Positions 18,191 through 26,207 of a stretch of DNA of 34,489 nucleotides are shown here, piece by piece. Numbering within the stretch: the stretch's first letter is position 1; each line of letters starts with the position of its first letter. The notes beneath the pieces were generated by a model that was given only the letters and a program-made list of their open reading frames with translations, searched no databases and was not told the DNA's origin. The position numbers and the translations under genes are program-made. The DNA is from Candidatus Bathyarchaeota archaeon ex4484_205 (GTDB lineage Archaea; Thermoproteota; EX4484-205): assembly GCA_002255045.1 (NCBI GenBank), contig NJEE01000008.1:1-34489 (forward strand). The letters run 5' to 3'.

Positions 18191-18939
18191 GTTTTGCTCA
18201 ATTAATTAGATTTGAAAGAGGAGAAAATCTTCTCTATAATCTCGACCCGAGGACAAAACTGTTCTTTTCATCTCTTATAATGATTATTTCTATAATATTC
18301 TTGGAAGTTTGGTTTCTCTTTTCTATTCTAGTCTTTGAGTTGCTCATTTTCCATAAACTTCGAAAATTGAACTTATTTCTATCGTCTCTTAAATCCTTTA
18401 TACTGTTCATTCTATTAATCTTCTTTTCACAAATATTTTTCGCTAACTCCATTTATCTGGCTATATCCTACTCCTTAAGATTTCTAGTTTTAATGTTAAT
18501 TTTCTCTATATTTTTCTTGACAACCTCGCCAGACGATTTAGGTTTAGCCATGGAATCACTTGGACTGCCACATGACATCTCCTTAGCCTTCACGATGGCG
18601 ATACGATTCATGCCTGTGATAGCCATGGAGTTCCAAACTGTTTATGATGCACAACGTTCGAGAGGCTTGGAACTAGAGGCAGGTGGCTTCCGAGATAAAC
18701 TCCACAAATATATTCCGATAATCGTCCCTGTCTTCATATCTACCATACGGAGAACCTACGAGATAGCGGATGCAATGGATGTACGAGCTTTTGGAGCTGT
18801 AAAAAATCCCACCCGTCTCCATACACTGAAAATGGAAAGGATTGATTGGATAATCATCCTTCTCTCTAGCTCTCTCTTCCTTATTCTACTCTTAATTGAC
18901 AACTTCATAGGGCTTCCTAAATTACTCCCTCTCACATAA
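18187..18939 (+). CDS. ECF transporter transmembrane subunit (CbiQ/EcfT-like)
   Basis: LDPRTKLFFSSL and the EcfT motif AQRSRGLE, DAMDVRAFGA, with hydrophobic segments. Confidence 0.9.
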   Translation: MSFAQLIRFERGENLLYNLDPRTKLFFSSLIMIISIIFLEVWFLFSILVFELLIFHKLRKLNLFLSSLKSFILFILLIFFSQIFFANSIYLAISYSLRFLVLMLIFSIFFLTTSPDDLGLAMESLGLPHDISLAFTMAIRFMPVIAMEFQTVYDAQRSRGLELEAGGFRDKLHKYIPIIVPVFISTIRRTYEIADAMDVRAFGAVKNPTRLHTLKMERIDWIIILLSSSLFLILLLIDNFIGLPKLLPLT

Positions 18940-18997
18940 TTTCCTAAAGGTTTATTTTACCCCTTCTATTCTCTTTCGTCATTAGGAGAGGGTAGTT

Positions 18998-21184
18998 ATG
19001 CCACGATACAAGACCACACAAGAGGTCCTAAAAATAGCTCATATGAAAGACCATATTAGAGATATGGGTATAATTGCCCACGTAGATCACGGCAAGACGA
19101 CACTCTCTGACTCCCTCCTCGCTTCCTCAGGTCTTATTTCCCCTACAGTAGCCGGTGAGGCATTAGCACTAGATTACATGGAGGAAGAGCAACAGAGGCA
19201 AATGACAATAAAGGCTGCAAATGTGAGCCTATACCATGAATATGAAGGAAGTCCATATCTAATTAACCTCATAGACACTCCTGGTCACATAGACTTCACA
19301 GGAAACGTTACACGATCTTTACGTGCAATAGATGGAGCTGTAGTTGTCGTAGATGCTGTGGAGGAAGTGATGGTTCAGACCGAAACAGTTACCCGTCAGG
19401 CACTTGAAGAGTATGTGCGTCCCGTATTATACATAAATAAAATTGATCGCCTAATAACTGAACTTAAATTATCTCCTGAAACGATACAAGAGAAACTTAC
19501 TAGGATCATTAGAAGCTTTAACAGATTAATTGACCTCTATGCTCCAGAAGAATTCAGGGAGAAATGGAAGGTAAATCCTGCAGATGGAAATGTAGCGTTC
19601 GGCTCTGCAAAGGACCGATGGGGCTTTACATTAAGGATTGCCTCTAAAAAAGATGTGAAATTCTCAGATATAATCGCCGCATATCAAAGAGAGGAAGGTA
19701 AAGAACTTGGAAAACTTCTTCCACTTCATGATGCCATACTAGACATGGTTGTCTCCCATATCCCACCACCTCATGTAGCGCAAAAATACAGGATTCCCCA
19801 TTTATGGAAAGGTGATTTAGACTCCGATATTGGAAGAGCTCTGTTGGAGTGTGACCCGAAGGGACCTGTTGTTATGTTTGCATCACATATGCGTGTAGAT
19901 CCTCAGGCTGGCCTTGTTGCAACAGGAAGACTTTTCTCAGGAACTGTATATGAAGGAATGGAACTCTATTTACTAAACGCAAATACCGTAGAGCGTGTTC
20001 AACAGGTAGGTCTCTATATGGGTCCTTACAGAGAGGTTGTAGGCTCCCTGCCTGCGGGTAATATTCCTGCCCTCCTCGGATTGAATCATGCCAGAGCCGG
20101 CGAGACAATTTCCTCCATTAAAGAAATAGCTCCATTCGAAAGTGTGAAATACGTTTCGGAAACTGTAATGACATTGGCGATAGAGCCTAAGTATCCTAAA
20201 GATTTGCCAAAATTAGTAGAGGTTATGCGGAGAATATCGATCGAAGATCCTAATATAAAAACCAAGATAGATGAAAAGACCGGAGAGTTCCTAATATCAG
20301 GTATGGGTCAATTACATCTAGAAATAGCCACCACTCTCATACGGAAGACGGGTCTAGAAATAATAACCTCTCAACCAGTTGTCATCTATAGGGAATCCAT
20401 TAAAAAAAGAGGTGGACCTGTTACTGCACGTTCACCTAATGGTCACAACAAACTTGCTGTACTCGTAGAACCTCTAGAAGAAGAGATTTTGAAGCTACTC
20501 GTTGAAGGTAAACTACATGAACATATGGATCGTAAAGCTCAGGCTGCATTATTAAGGGAATGTGGCTGGTCTGCAGATGACGCCAAAAATCTCTGGGTTA
20601 TATCCGAGAGTTTCAGTGTCCTTATTAATGCCACAAAGGGTGTACAAAGACTGGAGGAGGTGGCTGGCTCCATAAGAATAGGGTTTGTAGATGCGATGAA
20701 TAATGGTGTATTGGCATGGGAGCCCGTAAGAGGAGTTAAAGTAAAGCTTATGGATGCCCTTATTCACGAGGATCCTGCACACCATGGCCCAGCACAGATA
20801 ATACCTGCAATGAAATCCGCCATCTATGCCTCGTCCTTAATGGCTGAACCCCAACTTTTAGAGCCTATCTTGCGGATTGATGTCAGAGTTCCACCTGATC
20901 TGGTAGGTACAGTCACAAGAATAATCTCACAATTAAGAGGTAAAGTAACATCTGTAGACCAGAAGGGCCACGTTACTTATATTACAGGGGAGGTGCCTGC
21001 TGCAGAGACCTTTAATCTTGCTGAGATTATGCGTACCTCAACTGGAGGCCGAGCTTTCTGGGATACCTCATTCTCCCGATGGGCGCCTGTACCAGCATCA
21101 CTTCTCGACAAAGTGATAGAATCCATAAGGAAACGTAAAGGCTTACCTCTACGCGTACCTACAGTCGAGGACTTTATCAAGTAG
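18998..21184 (+). CDS. fusA: translation elongation factor EF-2
   Basis: AHVDHGKTTLSDSLL, DTPGHIDF, NKIDR, C-terminal HEDPAHHGPAQ and GGRAFWDTSFSRWAPVP. Confidence 0.97.
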   Translation: MPRYKTTQEVLKIAHMKDHIRDMGIIAHVDHGKTTLSDSLLASSGLISPTVAGEALALDYMEEEQQRQMTIKAANVSLYHEYEGSPYLINLIDTPGHIDFTGNVTRSLRAIDGAVVVVDAVEEVMVQTETVTRQALEEYVRPVLYINKIDRLITELKLSPETIQEKLTRIIRSFNRLIDLYAPEEFREKWKVNPADGNVAFGSAKDRWGFTLRIASKKDVKFSDIIAAYQREEGKELGKLLPLHDAILDMVVSHIPPPHVAQKYRIPHLWKGDLDSDIGRALLECDPKGPVVMFASHMRVDPQAGLVATGRLFSGTVYEGMELYLLNANTVERVQQVGLYMGPYREVVGSLPAGNIPALLGLNHARAGETISSIKEIAPFESVKYVSETVMTLAIEPKYPKDLPKLVEVMRRISIEDPNIKTKIDEKTGEFLISGMGQLHLEIATTLIRKTGLEIITSQPVVIYRESIKKRGGPVTARSPNGHNKLAVLVEPLEEEILKLLVEGKLHEHMDRKAQAALLRECGWSADDAKNLWVISESFSVLINATKGVQRLEEVAGSIRIGFVDAMNNGVLAWEPVRGVKVKLMDALIHEDPAHHGPAQIIPAMKSAIYASSLMAEPQLLEPILRIDVRVPPDLVGTVTRIISQLRGKVTSVDQKGHVTYITGEVPAAETFNLAEIMRTSTGGRAFWDTSFSRWAPVPASLLDKVIESIRKRKGLPLRVPTVEDFIK

Positions 21185-21521
21185 TCTTCTCCATCTTTAT
21201 TCCTTTGATCTCTTCCGTGATATTATCCCAGTCTATAATTTTTGTGACAATTTCCTTCAAATGTCCCTTCAGTATTCTATGTGCCTCTTCCCTTCCAAGC
21301 TGGCTGCTGTTCCATGTTACAAATGGAGGGTAGAAGGAAGCCTCCTTAAATACGGCTTTCCCATTCTTAATCTCAAACTTTATGAAACCTAATTCACGTA
21401 GATAGCATCTGTCATTGGGGCACAAGATATCTATTTCTGACATCTCCTTTTTTAAGAAGAGGAGTTTATATTCTTTCGCCGATTTAATTTTTCTACCACA
21501 TGGACATTGTACTTCTGGCAT
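21177..21521 (-). CDS. hypothetical protein with possible Cys-based metal site
   Basis: 114 aa, CPCGRKIKSAKEYKLL...ILCPNDRCYLRELGF; divergent from the thermosome gene. Confidence 0.6.
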   Translation of the reverse strand: MPEVQCPCGRKIKSAKEYKLLFLKKEMSEIDILCPNDRCYLRELGFIKFEIKNGKAVFKEASFYPPFVTWNSSQLGREEAHRILKGHLKEIVTKIIDWDNITEEIKGIKMEKTT

Positions 21522-21560
21522 TCTTTATTTCACTCTCACTTAATTGGTTAAAATAGTTTA

Positions 21561-21574
21561 GATAAATATTTATC
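21561..21574. promoter_or_regulatory. perfect palindromic AT-rich promoter element between divergent genes
   Basis: GATAAATATTTATC is its own reverse complement. It contains TATA-like sequence usable on both strands and lies between the starts at 21521(-) and 21624(+). Confidence 0.55.
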
Positions 21575-21623
21575 CTACCCATAGACACCTTCTTAATCTG
21601 AGAGATTTGGAGGTGATGTTGTA

Positions 21624-23270
21624 ATGGCGGTAGCACCTACTGCAGCAGGAACTCCTATTTTGATATTAAAAGAAGGCTCAACGAGAAGTAAGGGTAGGGA
21701 GGCTCAGCGTAACAATATAACTGCTGCAATGATAGTCTCAGATCTTGTACGTTCCTCCCTTGGTCCAAGAGGAATGGATAAAATGTTAGTAGATTCCTTA
21801 GGTGATGTGGTAATCACCAACGATGGTGCAACAATATTGAAAGAGATGGAGATTGAGCATCCTGCCGCAAAAATGATGGTTGAAGTGGCAAAAACCACTG
21901 ATGCAGAAGTAGGGGACGGCACAACCTCTGCAACAGTATTAGCAGGTGAGCTACTCAAGAAGGCTGCCGATCTATTAGATCAAGATGTTCATCCAAGCAT
22001 CATAGTGGATGGTTATCGAAGAGCTTCAGCAAAGGCACTCAAAATTTTGAAGGATATCGCTGAAAAAGTTGACCCCATCGACAAGAAAGTCCTCAAGAAG
22101 ATTGCAATGACCAGCATGGCGAGCAAGATAGTCAAGGAAAACAGTGAGGAACTTGCAGATATAGTTGTGAATGCCATTTTGGAGGTAGCAGAAGAACGTG
22201 ATGGTAAATATCACGTCACTGTCGATGATGTGAAGGTAGAGAAGAAGGCTGGTGCCTCTCTAAGCGAGACAAAACTCATTCGTGGCATTGTCCTAGATAA
22301 GGAGGTTGTGCACTCGGGAATGCCTAAAAGGGTGGAAGGTGCAAAGATAGCTCTGCTTAACTGTCCTCTTGAGATTGAGAAGACAGAGTTCGATGCAAAG
22401 ATCAACATACAGACCCCCGATCAGATAAAGGCCTTCATAGATGAGGAGCAGAGAATCTTAAAAGAAATGGTTGACAAAATTGTTTCCACTGGTGCGAATG
22501 TTGTCATATGCCAGAAAGGTATCGATGATGTGGCTCAACACTATCTGGCTAAGGCTGGTGTCTTAGCTGTTAGGAGAGCAAAGGAGTCTGATATGGAAAA
22601 GCTCTCTAAAGCCACAGGTGCGAGAATTGTAACAAGGGTGGACGATCTCTCCTCAGACGATCTAGGATATGCAGGCCTTGTTGAAGAGCGGAAAGTAGGT
22701 GAAGATAAATGGGTCTTCATCGAGGAATGCAAGAACCCTAAGTCAGTAACTATACTCATAAGAGGAGGGACTGAGAAGATAGTCGATGAGGCGGAGCGAG
22801 CAATACATGATGCACTCTCTGTGGTGAAAGACGTCGTTATAACTCCGTATATTGTGGCTGGTGGTGGTTCTCCAGAAATAGAAGTGGCTCTCAAACTAAG
22901 GGACTTTGCAAATACTGTAGGTGGAAAAGAACAGCTAGCAGTGCAAAAATTTGCAGAAGCGATAGAAATAATTCCAGCGGCACTCGCCGAGAATGCTGGA
23001 ATGGATCCAATAGACATTCTATCTGAACTCAGAAGTAAGCATGAACAAGGCGATAAATGGGCTGGAGTTGATGTATTCCACAGAAAAGTTACAGATATGT
23101 GGAAGCTCGATATAATAGAGCCTCTATCTGTCAAGGAGCAAATAATCAAATCAGCGAGTGAGGCCGCATGTATGATCCTCAGAATTGATGACGTTATTGC
23201 TGCAGGTAAGCTCAAAGAGGAGAAGAAGGAGAAAGAAGGTCCAGAAGAATCTATGCCTGAATTTGACTAA
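21624..23270 (+). CDS. thsA: thermosome (group II chaperonin) subunit
   Basis: [75 protein letters not shown]. Confidence 0.97.
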   Translation: MAVAPTAAGTPILILKEGSTRSKGREAQRNNITAAMIVSDLVRSSLGPRGMDKMLVDSLGDVVITNDGATILKEMEIEHPAAKMMVEVAKTTDAEVGDGTTSATVLAGELLKKAADLLDQDVHPSIIVDGYRRASAKALKILKDIAEKVDPIDKKVLKKIAMTSMASKIVKENSEELADIVVNAILEVAEERDGKYHVTVDDVKVEKKAGASLSETKLIRGIVLDKEVVHSGMPKRVEGAKIALLNCPLEIEKTEFDAKINIQTPDQIKAFIDEEQRILKEMVDKIVSTGANVVICQKGIDDVAQHYLAKAGVLAVRRAKESDMEKLSKATGARIVTRVDDLSSDDLGYAGLVEERKVGEDKWVFIEECKNPKSVTILIRGGTEKIVDEAERAIHDALSVVKDVVITPYIVAGGGSPEIEVALKLRDFANTVGGKEQLAVQKFAEAIEIIPAALAENAGMDPIDILSELRSKHEQGDKWAGVDVFHRKVTDMWKLDIIEPLSVKEQIIKSASEAACMILRIDDVIAAGKLKEEKKEKEGPEESMPEFD

Positions 23271-23275
23271 AAACT

Positions 23276-23362
23276 GCGGCCGTGGTCTAGCCTGGCTAGG
23301 ACCCCAGCCTCCCGTATCTCGAGGGAGAGCTGGGTACGCGGGTTCAAGTCCCGCCGGCCGCA
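23276..23362 (+). tRNA. tRNA-Gly (CCC), probably with a 13-nt intron after position 37
   Basis: GCGGCCG/CGGCCGC acceptor; D arm GTCT AGCCTGGCT AGGAC; anticodon stem CCAGC/GCTGG; T arm GCGGG TTCAAGT CCCGC; discriminator A; no encoded CCA. The 20-nt apparent anticodon loop resolves to CTCCCGA if 23315-23327 (TATCTCGAGGGAG) is removed. Confidence 0.85.
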
Positions 23363-23431
23363 CCTCTCTTCTTTTTTATAAAAATATATAGGTAAAAATC
23401 TCTCGATGGCTTTCAATCTCAAAAATAAGGG

Positions 23432-23629
23432 CTACTCTATATTCTTTATAGTAATATCTTTTATTGTTAACATCTTTACGGGCATAGGGTTATACTTCTC
23501 ACCCTCAGGAAGAGCTGTATGAACTATTCTAAGAAAGTCCCCCACTAGGATGAATTTAAGCTGGAGATGCTTCATACGTATTCTGGTTTCATAAATTGTA
23601 GCATTAGTAGTGTTTCGCTTCATTCTCAA
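23432..23629 (-). CDS. small hypothetical protein
   Basis: 65-aa ORF in a gap; no family recognised and start uncertain. Confidence 0.3.
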   Translation of the reverse strand: MRMKRNTTNATIYETRIRMKHLQLKFILVGDFLRIVHTALPEGEKYNPMPVKMLTIKDITIKNIE

Positions 23630-23710
23630 TTATAAACTCTTTCTGTAGGAAATAAGAATGCCTTTTCATCGTAAGTAAACCTTTTAATTTGGTTACTAAG
23701 AGTATAAGTG

Positions 23711-23798
23711 GGTGGCGGCTGTGATGAGTCTGGCCCTTGAGGTCTTATGCTCGAGATCTTGAGTTCTGGAGCCGCCACCTGAGAGGTGTGAGTTAACA
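23711..23798 (+). promoter_or_regulatory. structured 5' leader with mutually exclusive hairpins upstream of the ABC-like gene
   Basis: Perfect 10-bp inverted repeat GGTGGCGGCT (23711-23720)/AGCCGCCACC (23770-23779). Overlapping perfect 5-bp hairpin CACCT gag AGGTG (23776-23788) covers the SD. TATA-like TTTTAATT at 23682-23689 places +1 near 23711. Confidence 0.55.
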
Positions 23799-24731
23799 AT
23801 GGTAAACATACCTGCAATAGACGTGGAGAATGTTTCCTTAGTTAAGAAAAAGGTAACTATTCTTGAAGATTTATCCTTCAGTGTGGATGTGAGTGAGGTG
23901 TTAGGCTTTTTTGGGGGCTTAGAAGATGGATTAGAGTATGTTATTCCTCTGCTTGCGGGTCTGGTCAAACCTTCTAAAGGGCGCATCTTAGTGTTTGGTG
24001 TAAATATAGCTAAAAGACCTAAACTTTTACGGTCAAAAATTGGCATATTTTCTCCTGCTATTTCATTTAACCTAAATATGAATTTATTATCCTTCATAAG
24101 TTTTATGACCGAATTATACAATTATAATGTGAAGGAAGCAGATAAGAAATTGAAGGAACTCTCCTCTATTTTGAATATTAATATAGAAGCAAGGATATCC
24201 ATCAAGAATTTATCCTTTATGGAAAAACAAAGAGTGATGCTCCTCTCCGTATTATTTAGAGATCCCGACATCCTTCTACTCGACCATCCTGAAATATGTC
24301 TTGATGCCTCCTCAATGCCTTATTTCATAAGATATATTCGTTCTCTGGCCTCTGTAGGTAAGTCCGTGGTATGGGTTTCATCTAATCCTGATGTCATCCA
24401 GTCAGCAGCTGATAGAATACTTTTTCTCTATAATGGTCATATACTTAAGGGTGGAGAGGTGACACCCTCATATGTGGAGTTTACGGTGGGTAATGTGCAT
24501 ATAGATTCCTTTACGAAGTTATTAACCACCTTAAATCTCATGTGGTCTTTCTTAGATGAACAACGTCTCCTTGTAAGAGTAATGAACAATCCTGATATGT
24601 TGGATCGGTTTCTAACTATGGCCATACGATCAGGTGCGGTAATTGAGAATATTAATGTGAGCACACCCAACTTAACTGACATCTATCTTGACTTATGTAG
24701 GAGGGCTAGAAGTGATGAAAACATCATTTAA
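23799..24731 (+). CDS. degenerate ABC transporter ATP-binding-like protein (probable pseudo-ATPase)
   Basis: ABC fold pattern throughout (GRILVFGVNI, LLLDHPEICLD, VVWVSSNPDVI, DRILFLYNGHIL), but Walker A reads GFFGGLEDGLEY, signature LSFMEKQR, Walker B DH and H-loop SSN. Confidence 0.75.
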   Translation: MVNIPAIDVENVSLVKKKVTILEDLSFSVDVSEVLGFFGGLEDGLEYVIPLLAGLVKPSKGRILVFGVNIAKRPKLLRSKIGIFSPAISFNLNMNLLSFISFMTELYNYNVKEADKKLKELSSILNINIEARISIKNLSFMEKQRVMLLSVLFRDPDILLLDHPEICLDASSMPYFIRYIRSLASVGKSVVWVSSNPDVIQSAADRILFLYNGHILKGGEVTPSYVEFTVGNVHIDSFTKLLTTLNLMWSFLDEQRLLVRVMNNPDMLDRFLTMAIRSGAVIENINVSTPNLTDIYLDLCRRARSDENII

Positions 24732-25401
24732 GCTCCTTCTCCATCTCTACAAATCTTCCTTCCCATTCTTCATATTCTCCTTCCTATTCCCCCTGGTTCC
24801 TGTAGTATTTCTATCTCAAATAAATCTCATGATGGAGAACGTGCCTCCCACCCTCTTTTCGTCCCTTATACTCCTTTCCATCTTTTTACTGTCAATTATG
24901 GAGAATTCTTCTCAGGTGCTAAGTCTCCCCAATCCCTCTCTGGCATTTCTCTATCTACATGGTGTCTCTATCGAGAAACTTTTCATAGCAAAGACTATAC
25001 TCTCTTCCATCCTCTTCCTTGGACGTATCTTCCTATTCCTCTTCATTTCAAGCCTATATTCACTTATTCCGCTTGAAAATTTCTTTTTCCTATTCTCCTC
25101 TCTAGTAGTCTCTCTGCTCATATTTTCTTTTTCACATTTGGTGAATAGGTTTAACTCGAATGCTTTATCCTCCTATTTAATCACTCTGTCGGTTCTTTAT
25201 GTCCTCTTCGAGGTTCCATACATCATTTTTGGAGAGGATATTCCTTTCGCAACATTCTCATTAACCCGTTTCTATTCCACGCTCCTTTTCTCCTCACCTG
25301 ACTTATATTCCCTCTCTCTATTCTCGATTTGGGCCATTATTCTCTTCGTCCTCGTTTATCTTTCATATCGCTTTTACACCCCTCGTCTCCATTCCTCTTG
25401 A
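24715..25401 (+). CDS. multi-pass membrane protein, likely partner (ABC-2-like permease)
   Basis: About six hydrophobic segments; ATG at 24715 overlaps the end of the ABC-like gene, indicating translational coupling. Confidence 0.6.
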   Translation: MKTSFKLLLHLYKSSFPFFIFSFLFPLVPVVFLSQINLMMENVPPTLFSSLILLSIFLLSIMENSSQVLSLPNPSLAFLYLHGVSIEKLFIAKTILSSILFLGRIFLFLFISSLYSLIPLENFFFLFSSLVVSLLIFSFSHLVNRFNSNALSSYLITLSVLYVLFEVPYIIFGEDIPFATFSLTRFYSTLLFSSPDLYSLSLFSIWAIILFVLVYLSYRFYTPRLHSS

Positions 25402-25445
25402 TCTCCAGAAAAGCTTAATATATAACCTCGTAGTTTTTCCTCTCA

Positions 25446-25565
25446 CGAATGGTGATGTCGATGGTGAGGTGTACAAGGGGGCGATACCCCGTCTACCAAA
25501 TTCTTTGCGTTCTCTGACCCCAACGTCATCTATCGTACTCTTATTTTTTGCAGAGGTGAAATATT
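25446..25565 (+). promoter_or_regulatory. candidate attenuator leader of the ilvB operon
   Basis: TATA TTAATATATAA (25415-25425) places +1 near 25446. Short ORF 25449-25517, hairpin around GGGG/CCCC (25477-25490), U-tract TTATTTTTT 25541-25549, then SD GAGGTGA and ATG 25566. Confidence 0.5.
25449..25517 (+). CDS. candidate leader peptide MVMSMVRCTRGRYPVYQILCVL
   Basis: 22-codon ORF directly at the predicted transcription start; the last eight residues VYQILCVL contain five Val/Ile/Leu. Confidence 0.4.
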   Translation: MVMSMVRCTRGRYPVYQILCVL

Positions 25566-26207
25566 ATGAAAATGAAGGGTACTGAAATTGTAGTGGAGTC
25601 TCTAAAACGGCATAAAGTAGATGTAATGTTTGGCCTTCCAGGAGGCGCAATAATGCCCGTCTACGATGTGCTTTACGACACTCCTGAAATAAAACACATC
25701 TTAGGTCGGCATGAGCAAGGTGTGGCCCATATGGCTGATGGATATGCTAGGGCTTCAGGGAAGCCCGGTGTATTAATGGTGACTTCAGGTCCTGGTGCAA
25801 CCAACACCATAACTGGCATTGCAACGGCATACATGGATTCCTCTCCACTTGTAAGTTTCGCTGGACAAGTTCCTACCCATCTAATTGGTAAAGATGCATT
25901 TCAGGAAACTGATGTCTTTTCTCTAATGATCCCCATCACGAAAATGAACTTCTTACCGAAGAGAACAGAGGAACTGCCTGCTACAATAAAACTTGCTTTT
26001 GAGATTGCTACAAAAGGCAGACCAGGTCCAGTACATATAGATCTTCCAAGAGATGTGCAGCTAGGGGAGGTAGGCTCCGTCTTCTATCCCACAGAAGATT
26101 TGTATCACTATAGTATTCCCGAACCTAGCTCAGAGCGTATACGGCAAGCAGCAGAAATGTTGCTGTCTGCTCAATATCCCATCATCCTTGCAGGCGGCGG
26201 TGTCTAG
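25566..26207 (+). CDS. ilvB: acetolactate synthase large subunit, N-terminal part (disrupted)
   Basis: PYR domain: FGLPGGAIMPVYDVLYD, HEQGVAHMADGYARASGKPGV, TSGPGATNTITGIA, RPGPVHIDLPRDVQ; stops at IILAGGGV*. Confidence 0.85.
   Translation: MKMKGTEIVVESLKRHKVDVMFGLPGGAIMPVYDVLYDTPEIKHILGRHEQGVAHMADGYARASGKPGVLMVTSGPGATNTITGIATAYMDSSPLVSFAGQVPTHLIGKDAFQETDVFSLMIPITKMNFLPKRTEELPATIKLAFEIATKGRPGPVHIDLPRDVQLGEVGSVFYPTEDLYHYSIPEPSSERIRQAAEMLLSAQYPIILAGGGV

Noticed and set aside
22541-23215. 224-aa minus-strand ORF opposite the thermosome gene
   Set aside because: Low-complexity Ser-rich antisense translation of a clearly coding highly conserved gene; shadow ORF.
23711-23779. Second tRNA (10-bp terminal stem and ~70-nt length looked tRNA-like)
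   Set aside because: No T-loop (TTCRA), no plausible anticodon arm, and no match on the reverse strand.
23626-24121. Minus-strand ORFs opposite the structured leader and ABC-like gene
   Set aside because: No coding-like conservation pattern recognised; antisense to a better supported gene.
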